64,000 nt of DNA from Pomphorhynchus laevis (lineage: Eukaryota > Acanthocephala > Palaeacanthocephala > Echinorhynchida > Pomphorhynchidae): positions 144,583 through 208,582 of the forward strand of contig WNNJ02001795.1 of NCBI GenBank assembly GCA_012934845.2, written 5' to 3'. Within the stretch, counting starts at the first letter, position 1; every line of letters starts with the position of its first letter. A model generated the notes under the pieces. It had not been told where the DNA came from. It saw only the letters and a program-made list of their open reading frames with translations, and searched no databases. Below, piece after piece: positions 55,558 to 64,000 of this stretch. Made by a program: the position numbers and the translations under genes.

Positions 55558-58500
55558 TTTACAGTTGACTTATTTGAATTTTCCTGGTAGTGGGGAATAT
55601 TAGGGCACATTAGTGCCTCAATACAACACATTTTAGTGTATCAATACAACACGTTTTACGGTATTTACAGTTGACTTATTTGGATTTTCCTGGTGGTGGG
55701 GAATATTAGGGCACATTAGTGCCTCAATACAACACATTTTAGTGTATCAATACAACACATTTTACGGTATCAATACAACACATTTTAGTGCCTCAATACA
55801 ACACGTTTTACGGTATTTACAGTTGACTTATTTGGATTTTCCTGGTAGTGGGGAATATTAGGGCACATTAGTGCCTCAATACAACACATTTTAGTGTATC
55901 AATACAACACGTTTTACGGTATTTACAGTTGACTTATTTGGATTTTCCTGGTGGTGGGGAATATTAGGGCACATTAGTGCCTCAATACAACACATTTTAG
56001 TGTATCAATACAACACGTTTTACGGTATTTACAGTTGACTTATTTGGATTTTCCTGGTGGTGGGGAATATTAGGGCACATTAGTGCCTCAATACAACACA
56101 TTTTAGTGTATCAATACAACACGTTTTACGGTATTTACAGTTGACTTATTTGGATTTTCCTGGTGGTGGGGAATATTAGGGCACATTAGTGCCTCAATAC
56201 AACACATTTTAGTGTATCAATACAACACATTTTACGGTATCAATACAACACATTTTAGTGCCTCAATACAACACGTTTTACGGTATTTACAGTTGACTTA
56301 TTTGGATTTTCCTGGTAGTGGGGAATATTAGGGCACATTAGTGCCTCAATACAAAACATTTTAGTGTATCAATACAACACGTTTTACGGTATTTACAGTT
56401 GACTTATTTGGATTTTCCTGGTGGTGGGGAACATTAGGGCACATTAGTGCCTCAATACAACACATTTTAGTGTATCAATACAACACGTTTTACGGTATTT
56501 ACAGTTGACTTATTTGGATTTTCCTGGTGGTGGGGAATATTAGGGCACATTAGTGCCTCAATACAACACATTTTAGTGTATCAATACAACACATTTTACG
56601 GTATCAATACAACACATTTTAGTGCATCAATACAACACGTTTTACGGTATTTACAGTTGACTTATTTGGATTTTCCTGGTAGTGGGGAATATTAGGGCAC
56701 ATTAGTGCCTCAATACAACACATTTTAGTGTATCAATACAACACGTTTTACGGTATTTACAGTTGACTTATTTGGATTTTCCTGGTGGTGGGGAATATTA
56801 GGGCACATTAGTGCCTCAATACAACACATTTTAGTGTATCAATACAACACATTTTACGGTATCAATACAACACATTTTAGTGCCTCAATACAACACGTTT
56901 TATGGTATTTACAGTTGACTTATTTGGATTTTCCTGGTAGTGGGGAATATTAGGGCACATTAGTGCCTCAATACAACACATTTTAGTGTATCAATACAAC
57001 ACGTTTTACGGTATTTACAGTTGACTTATTTGGATTTTCCTGGTGGTGGGGAATATTAGGGCACATTAGTGCCTCAATACAACACATTTTAGTGTATCAA
57101 TACAACACGTTTTACGGTATTTACAGTTGACTTATTTGGATTTTCCTAGTGGTGGCGAATATTAGGGCACATTAGTGCCTCAATACAACACATTTTAGTG
57201 TATCAATACAACACGTTTTACGGTATTTACAGTTGACTTATTTGGATTTTCCTGGTGGTGGGGAATATTAGGGCACATTAGTGCCTCAATACAACACATT
57301 TTAGTGTATCAATACAACACGTTTTACGGTATTTACAGTTGACTTATTTGGATTTTCCTAGTGGTGGCGAATATTAGGGCACATTAGTGCCTCAATACAA
57401 CACATTTTAGTGTATCAATACAACACGTTTTACGGTATTTACAGTTGACTTATTTGGATTTTCCTGGTGGTGGGGAATATTAGGGCACATTAGTGCCTCA
57501 ATACAACACATTTTAGTGTATCAATACAACACATTTTACGGTATCAATACAACACATTTTAGTGCCTCAATACAACACGTTTTATGGTATTTACAGTTGA
57601 CTTATTTGGATTTTCCTGGTGGTGGGGAATATTAGGGCACATTAGTGCCTCAATACAACACATTTTAGTGTATCAATACAACACGTTTTACGGTATTTAC
57701 AGTTGACTTATTTGGATTTTCCTGGTGGTGGGGAATATTAGGGCACATTAGTGCCTCAATACAACACATTTTAGTGTATCAATACAACACGTTTTACGGT
57801 ATTTACAGTTGACTTATTTGGATTTTCCTGGTGGTGGGGAATATTAGGGCACATTAGTGCCTCAATACAACACATTTTAGTGTATCAATACAACACGTTT
57901 TACGGTATTTACAGTTGACTTATTTGGATTTTCCTGGTGGTGGGGAATATTAGGGCACATTAGTGCCATCAATACAACACATTTTAGTGTATCAATACAA
58001 CACGTTTTACGGTATTTACAGTTGACTTATTTGGATTTTCCTGGTGGTGGGGAATATTAGGGCACATTAGTGCCTCAATACAACACATTTTAGTGTATCA
58101 ATACAACACGTTTTACGGTATTTACAGTTGACTTATTTGGATTTTCCTGGTGGTGGGGAATATTAGGGCACATTAGTGCATCAATACAACACATTTTAGT
58201 GTATCAATACAACACATTTTAGTGTATCAATACAACACGTTTTACGGTATTTACAGTTGACTTATTTGAATTTTCCTGGTAGTGGGGAATATTAGGGCAC
58301 ATTAGTGCCTCAATACAACACATTTTAGTGTATCAATACAACACGTTTTACGGTATTTACAGTTGACTTATTTGGATTTTCCTGGTGGTGGGGAATATTA
58401 GGGCACATTAGTGCCTCAATACAACACATTTTAGTGTATCAATACAACACGTTTTACGGTATTTACAGTTGACTTATTTGGATTTTCCTAGTGGTGGGGA

Positions 58501-58770
58501 ATATTAGGGCACATTAGTGCCTCAATACAACACATTTTAGTGTATCAATACAACACGTTTTACGGTATTTACAGTTGACTTATTTGGATTTTCCTGGTGG
58601 TGGGGAATATTAGGGCACATTAGTGCCTCAATACAACACATTTTAGTGTATCAATACAACACGTTTTACGGTATTTACAGTTGACTTATTTGGATTTTCC
58701 TGGTAGTGGGGAATATTAGGGCACATTAGTGCCTCAATACAACACATTTTAGTGTATCAATACAACACAC
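55558..58770. repeat. Higher-order satellite of 106-bp and 152-bp units
   Basis: Twenty-eight units start at TTTACAGTTGAC. Most are 106 bp; five are 152 bp, carrying two extra 23-base subunits (ATCAATACAACACATTTTA type), and one is 129 bp. Units after a long unit usually carry GGTAGTGGGG instead of GGTGGTGGGG, so a higher-order order is present. Each unit holds GGCAC-ATTA-GTGCC, a potential 5-bp hairpin. Copies are nearly identical, pointing to recent homogenisation. No coding capacity. Confidence 0.95.
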
Positions 58771-59676
58771 TATGCTTATAACATAGTGGTCACGTATTAA
58801 CTGAGATAAGCGTGAACTATGGCTAATGTATGAAAAGTGAATTTCATAAATTGATGTTCTTAAATAAGCGCGAAATGATGTTTGCAAATTGTAACGCTAT
58901 ATAAATTTTTTAGAATTCTTTCTCTTATAAAATGCATTTCAAATAGTCTACGTTTCTCTTAAAATGATTAAACATAAAATAGGCATAGATTAATATGCTA
59001 AATTTTCTGTTGCGTAGGGTATTATCTATCGATGATTGTAACTGAATTATTTATTGCGTTATGTTATCCTGATGACAAAGTAAGTTCTTTTCGATGTAAT
59101 TCTGCTCGTTGTTGTAACACAATTCAATCAATGGAATTTATAATGCCCAATACATAATCAGCATTTCAATTAATACTACATTTATAGAATTATAGAAATA
59201 AGTATCTTATTTAAATATACAAATTATTTATTTAAACAATTTGGTATAAAAATAATTTGCAAGTATAATTTTCGTTATTTAATTAATTCGTTTGTTTTCT
59301 ATTGATATAAAAGAACGTCTCAGTCAAATACTGTGACATTTTTCAAGTTTAGTAAAATTAACTTAAAAACAATTATTTAATGTGAAAAATGAGTCCCCTG
59401 ACTTGATCTACATTTTCAAGTTAATTCAATATTTTTTGGAATTTTGAAGCAAAGCCCATAAACTAATTTATTTCCTGTATTTCGATAGCTGATGAAATCA
59501 GAAACAAAATGTATAAGTTGTTTAAAACAAATTGTGCTTTCTGTTAATACCTGAATGTTTATTCCCTAGCAATAACTAGTGAAATATAAGAATAAATATG
59601 TGCATTTAATCCTGTTCTAAAATACCAAATTCAATAAATTGATAAATTTATTAAAATTAAATTTATCAATTTATGA
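58771..59676. other. AT-rich intron sequence
   Basis: No gene is seen. A damaged Penelope-type core (TATTTCGATAGCTGATGAAA on +) lies at 59478-59500, and a short inverted repeat (TTGATAAATTTATT / AATTTATCAATTTAT) at 59635-59674. Confidence 0.45.
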
Positions 59677-59821
59677 AAAAAAATCGGTGTGTGGTGGATT
59701 AGAATTGCGAATAATAGTTACCGCCCACAACAAATATAGAACACATTAATTGTGTAATTTGGTGTATAAGCCAAATATAAACCAGCATTTCGGCGACAAG
59801 GAATCAGCAGAAACAGTAAAA

Positions 59822-59867
59822 GGACCGAAACACGAAATGTAGGCGTGGCTCACTGCTGATGAGGTCC
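59822..59867 (+). ncRNA. Hammerhead-like motif, monomer 1
   Basis: In order: GGACC, GAAA, a 3-bp mini stem III (A-U, C-G, A-U around CGAAA), UA (59840-59841, predicted cleavage site), a 14-base stem I region, CTGATGA (59856-59862), GGTCC. Stem II (GGACC/GGTCC) is perfect. Stem I has only GTG/CAC with an internal loop next to the core, so activity is uncertain. The matching positions at 45438-45448 are ATT/AAT, a compensatory change. Confidence 0.5.
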
Positions 59868-60180
59868 ACCCACGCTGATTGTAGTGTACAGTGATGCTGA
59901 TAGGAATCAAACAACCACACGAGGATAATATCAAAACCGACCAGTTAAGAATAACGGCTCGTGTATGCAATATTCACAATAGTAAAAAGACAGCTTACGG
60001 TTTACTGTCCAGTGAACATTTCGTCCTAGAACGGAATAAAAAATCGGTGTGTGGTGGATTCGAATTGCGAATATTAGTTACCGCCCACACCAAATATAGA
60101 ACACATTAATTGTGTAATTTGGTATATAAGCCAAATATAAACCAGCATTTCGGCGACAAGGAATCACAGAAGCAGTTAAA

Positions 60181-60227
60181 GGACCGAAACACGAAATGTA
60201 GGCGTGGGCTCACTGCTGATGAGGTCC
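60181..60227 (+). ncRNA. Hammerhead-like motif, monomer 2
   Basis: Same core as monomer 1, 360 bases downstream, with one extra G in the stem I region. Core bases CUGAUGA, GAAA and UA are all kept. Confidence 0.5.
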
Positions 60228-60493
60228 ACCCACACTGATTGTAGTGTACAGTGATGCTGATAAGATTTAAATAACCATACGAGGATAATATCAAACCGAC
60301 CACTGAAAGAATACAACTCGTCTAAGCAATGAATATTCACAATAAATTGATAAATATCAGCTGTTTTTAATTTATTAACTTGTAAAGGTAACAGTGTTTA
60401 ACGAAAACGTTGTTATATTTAAGAGAATATTGTTTTAGCTGGCATGACTAATAATTGACATACATACGCAAATAAATAAAAATAACAATTTAC

Positions 60494-60767
60494 CTAAGAC
60501 TCTGTGTACAAGTTGGTTTGAATGCTTTTGTACATTTAAAGTCCACAAATTGAACGATTGCACCTCAATATCTGTATTTCGAAGTAGAGTGCACTGTGAC
60601 CACGGTTTTATACTCAAAGCCACACATGCACTTGCAACTGCGAAACACGATGTATATAGAACCAATGTAATCCAATAACTGCTTGGCAAATCGAAATATT
60701 TGTCTTTCTTCAATGTTGTTTTGTAGTTTTGAGCAGTAATCATAAAACTTTCAACTAAATCCTTTAG
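60494..60767 (-). CDS. Claudin/TARP-like tetraspan protein, first visible exon (TM1 and first extracellular loop)
   Basis: The acceptor tattttctgttatag and the donor CTTAG|GTAAAT are both strong. It reads LKDLVESFMITAQNYKTTLK (cytoplasmic), SSYWITLVLYTSCFAVASAC (TM1), then a loop with KPWSQC and SFNLWTL that recalls the W...GLWxxC pattern of claudin-superfamily loops. Entry is phase 0 and one base (G) is left for exon 34295-34441. The ATG at 60741-60743 could be the start, but the acceptor suggests an upstream exon, possibly outside the window. The five exons sum to 565 codons plus stop. Confidence 0.7.
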
Positions 60768-62309
60768 CTATAACAGAAAATAGATAATATTGATTAACCT
60801 GAATAAATTAGTTTTATTTTCTAAGCAAATCTGTTATCATAAAATCAAAATACATTATTGAGGTGAAGTTAATTAAACTAGTGCGCCGAATTTTTAGTCG
60901 AATTCTCTATTCATGCAAAATTTAGCCAGAATTTATCAGATAGATGCTTGTCTACTCTTCCTAGTGAAACCATGTTATCCAGTTGTTTAGCTGATCTAAT
61001 CTTAAATAAGATTGCAAATACTTTTAAATAATCATCATTCCGATTTATCTTTATATGTTTTGCCTGTGCCCAGCTAACATCTTGAACTTAATAAACTACA
61101 AAGATACAACATTACATTATAATTACATTATAATGCAATTATGATGTGTATTAATATTATTATATTAATTATATTAATTAAATTGTACATCATTTAATAT
61201 AATTAAATATAATAAATTATAGAAATATTGAGTTCATGTAAATTCGTGGAAGAAAATATGTTAGAATTTGTTATGTGATATTATTATGAAATCATTTTGG
61301 CTTGTATCAATTGCTTGCTATTAAAACACAATAGTTTAAAACGAATAAGAGATTTAGGGTCATGCACACTTGATTTATTGGCTGCGGTTCAAATATTTTA
61401 TTTTATCAATTCGAGGATTAGCAAGCATGGATTAAAATTTGATAAGTAAAATCGATATACGAAAGTTGTCCAACTGTGCAGAGCAAAGATACAAACAGTA
61501 CGGAAACTTATCAAGAACGGTTGCTGTTAACTTTTATTATCATCATAGATAGATGATGTAACATAAATGATTTTTAAGAACTTCATTCAGCAGAATGCTT
61601 ACCGTAGGATAAGCCAGAAGATATTATCCACTGATGGTGTACAAAGGTTATTCAATACAGCACAACTGCTATAGTATCACCCGTTGTTAAAATATATATA
61701 ACAGTATACCAAATAATTCGAAATCAAATTCATTTATCGTGGTCTGTTTTTAAATAATTGTGATATACATTAACTTAAGTTAAGGCAAAATTGTATATCA
61801 ACTGTTCTATTGTCGTTATTATTAATATATCCTTAATTAACACTTTGCTCAATTGATTGTAGATATTGACTATCAAACAGTCATTCAACAACATAACTAA
61901 TTATGTAATATTCGAGATATCGTAAAAATAATATAATTTAAAATTAATTTATTTATGATTAAATAAATTTATATTTGAAACAATCAAATTAAAACAATTT
62001 TTCAAAAATAAATAAATATAAGCTATATTTGGATAATTGTTTCAAATGATTGTAACATAAATATCAATATATCACATTAATTATGAAATACATTAATATT
62101 TCTATTTTAAAATCGCAACTTTTCTGTAATGTACGAGACTAAGAATGGTACCAAGTTTTGAAGATATTTCATAGTGGCATTTCATTAGTAAATATTATCA
62201 CTAATTTATCAAACCGGTCGAGATTCTAAATATGAGAGCTCACAAACTTCTGAACAACCGTTAAAATTGTTAAAAACATAGTACTTCTCACTATTATTAT
62301 TTGGAATCA
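60768..62309. other. AT-rich sequence upstream of the tetraspan exon
   Basis: No exon with matching phase and donor was found on the - strand. The block GCCTGTGCCCAGCTAACATC at about 61060-61090 repeats part of the calcineurin-like gene (50415-50445, GCCTGTGGCCGGCTGACATC, followed by TTGAACTTAATA), a short duplicated piece. Confidence 0.5.
61035..61100 (-). pseudogene. Short duplicated fragment of the calcineurin-like gene
   Basis: + strand CCGATTTATC...GTTTTGCCTGTGCCCAGCTAACATCTTGAACTTAATAAACTAC parallels 50396-50455 (CCGATTTACC...GTTTTGCCTGTGGCCGGCTGACATCTTGAACTTAATAGACTAC) with few changes. About 60 bases of the tail-coding region are present and nothing else of the gene. Confidence 0.6.
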
Positions 62310-62660
62310 AGCTAAATAATCAAATTTTATCAGAGGAAACACGTCATTACCGCGTATTTGGCCCTGCCGGTATATTGGGTTGCGGAATAGGGGCCGAAAC
62401 CTGATAACATAATAATTCATCTTGATGACTTAAACAACTTGCAAATATTTGGTCCTGTATTTAGCAGGGCCAAAAACTTGCGTATTTGACCTTGCTGGTA
62501 TGTTCGGTTACGGAATGAGGACCGAAACCTGATAACATAACAATTCATCTTGATGACTTGCAACCTTTACTTCGAATAATCGTAAATTTTGGAGTTACAA
62601 AATACGTTTATGAAAAAACTAAATTACATAAATCATAAATTATACGCACCAAATACGTAG
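62310..62660 (+). repeat. Dispersed repeat family A, partial tandem copies
   Basis: Two partial copies: CGTCATTACCGCGTATTTGG ... CCGAAACCTGATAACATAAT (62340-62440) and GCGTATTTGACCTTGCTGGT ... ACCGAAACCTGATAACATAA (62480-62570). They end near GTAGACTCAGCTGA (62655). Confidence 0.65.
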
Positions 62661-63339
62661 ACTCAGCTGACATATTTAAAAAATATGAAAAATAAAAAAA
62701 TTGATAATAATTTAAATTACATATTTAAAATGATATGATTATACTTATAATATTAATAAATTATGTATGTCAGTTTGTTTAGCTTATTATACAGTTTAAA
62801 ATTACAAATACCCTTTCGTTGGGAAGGAACAAGTCCGGGAAGCACAGCAATATGCTTGATCACCGTTTGCGTTAGTAAGCAACCTGGAATATGCTACATG
62901 AAGGTAATAATATAAAAACTGTTAAATCTGAAAATTCAACATTCACAGGTTTATAAATGCAAAAGTGTGCTACAATATAACAATTGAGAATTATTATAAA
63001 GCCAATAACAATTTTGAATTATGAAAATTTTAAAATCTGTTTGTGATCTAAAAACATTTTCTAAAAACATTATGTAGTGTATAAAAGAGCGTTTTTTGTG
63101 ATAAGGTGTTACCAAGAGCTCTTTGAAAATATATAAAACGTGTTGTGATAATAAAAATATTATTTCCATAAAATAGGAATTATCTTAAATTAGACCGAAA
63201 ACAGACAACCGCCCTGAATATCAAACTAAGAAAAGTAATTTTGATGTCGCATAACAGTCGATTCTTAAGAGAAAACTTAAACTCTTAAGCGGAAAATTTT
63301 TATGGATGGACAATAAATGAAATTCTTTATATTAGAATA
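62661..63339. other. AT-rich sequence, no gene seen
   Basis: A 72-codon - strand frame at 62951-63169 shows no recognisable domain or splice context. Nothing else is evident. Confidence 0.4.
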
Positions 63340-63760
63340 AGATGTACTAGATAATCAAATTTCATCAAAGGAAATACGTCATTAGCATGTATTTGGCCAC
63401 ACTGCAATGTTGAGTCGGGGAATAGGGACCAAAACATTATAACCTCTAGGGTTATTAGGGTTATTAATAATATATTAGATTATAGGTTTTGAGGCTATTA
63501 AGTCATTAGAAGGAACCTCATTAGGTTCATCCTTATTTTGATACATCATATGTTATTTATTAGTCGATTCATCAAAATTAACTATATTTTAAATTTCAAT
63601 TTTAAAGTTTAACTTGATATGAATTATATAAAATTTTATATAACAATTATATATTATTTATAATTATTTATTATTTTATTTAATTTTTATTTATCGTTAT
63701 TTTTTATTTAGAAATAATATAAAATAAGTAGACTCAGTTAGCTGATTTGATAACATTGAT
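63340..63760 (+). repeat. Dispersed repeat family A, right copy
   Basis: Matches 2440-2860 along its length: CTAGATAATCAAATTTCATC, CGTCATTAGCATGTATTTGG, the TTATTTATTAGT...TTTAAATTTCAATT block and AAGTAGACTCAGTTAGCTGA. Together with the left copy it brackets nearly the whole window. Confidence 0.7.
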
Positions 63761-64000
63761 ATTGCTCAAAGAGTTCCTAATTTAATAAAAATAAAATTGT
63801 TAACTTGTGGAATTTACAATACATGAAAACAATTGTAATATTATATATTATATTATATTAAATAATATAATTCATATTTAATAATGGTCAATAATTATTA
63901 TTGGAGAATAATAGCAGAGATTATGTGAGATATAAAATTTAAACTAAAAAAAATAAAATATAAAATATTATATTTGTATTAATTATAACATTTAATATAA

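Larger units (their letters stand above)
59677..60340 (+). repeat. Retrozyme-like tandem dimer, 360-bp unit
   Basis: Two direct copies start at AAATCGGTGTGTGGTGGATT (59681 and 60041) and differ at about 5% of positions. The second is cut short near 60340. Each contains one hammerhead-like core (next two entries). The family is shared with 45170-45960. No protein is encoded. Confidence 0.7.

Noticed and set aside
55558-58770. CRISPR-like array or coding tandem repeat
   Set aside because: No spacers and no long open frame through the units; it is a satellite.
62330-62570. Hammerhead in the GAAACCTGATAACATA repeats
   Set aside because: GAAAC and CTGAT occur side by side with no intervening stem, so the core order of a hammerhead is not met.
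62951-63169. First exon of the tetraspan gene
   Set aside because: No phase-0 donor at its end and no start context; hydrophobicity does not fit a cytoplasmic N-terminus.

Overview
The window is AT-rich animal nuclear DNA (roughly 70% A+T by eye). Genes carry GT-AG introns that range from under 100 bases to tens of kilobases, and most of the sequence is retrotransposon and satellite DNA. The mixture of Penelope-like, RTE, I/Jockey-like, Gypsy and RT+nuclease non-LTR elements with tRNA-derived SINEs and hammerhead-like repeats fits an invertebrate. I could not resolve the phylum.

Host genes. (1) On the + strand, positions 340-8142 hold the last six coding exons of a HECT-type E3 ubiquitin ligase most like UBE3C/Hul5. 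All splice phases agree and the catalytic cysteine is present; the 5' part lies left of the window. (2) On the - strand, five phase-compatible exons (60494-60767, 34295-34441, 16062-16350, 12126-12247, 10146-11011) build a four-transmembrane, claudin/TARP-like protein. It has a long polar cytoplasmic tail and ends in a class I PDZ-ligand motif. Its introns are about 26, 18, 3.8 and 1.1 kb and hold most of the mobile DNA. The two genes converge, with their 3' ends about 1.9 kb apart. (3) Inside the 26-kb intron, on the same strand, lies an intact intronless 538-residue calcineurin A-like phosphatase gene (50077-51693). (4) A tRNA-Thr(CGT) gene lies at 29700-29772.

Mobile DNA, left to right. 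A decayed Penelope-like RT sits in the HECT gene's first visible intron. Hairpins and inverted repeats with hammerhead-like cores are scattered through 5-15 kb. At 17-29.7 kb two copies of an I/Jockey-like element lie head to tail. The first is split by a nearly intact RTE element with a 17-bp target duplication. The second is split by a Gypsy element with 90-bp LTRs, a 5-bp target duplication and an apparently self-complementary primer-binding site. At 30-33.4 kb a non-LTR element is arranged as an internal inversion; two tRNA-derived SINE copies and nested inverted repeats around a GIY-YIG Penelope-like element follow. A 16-bp minisatellite (38.5-44.5 kb) is split by a 3.6-kb retrotransposon that carries a downstream ORF resembling protein phosphatase inhibitor-2. 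Next come a two-copy retrozyme-like tandem repeat, a third copy of the RT+nuclease family, RTE remnants flanking the calcineurin gene, a 3.2-kb higher-order satellite of 106/152-bp units, and a second retrozyme-like dimer.

Exon structures were inferred by reading splice sites and phases by eye. Element family names rest on motif recognition, not on database searches.
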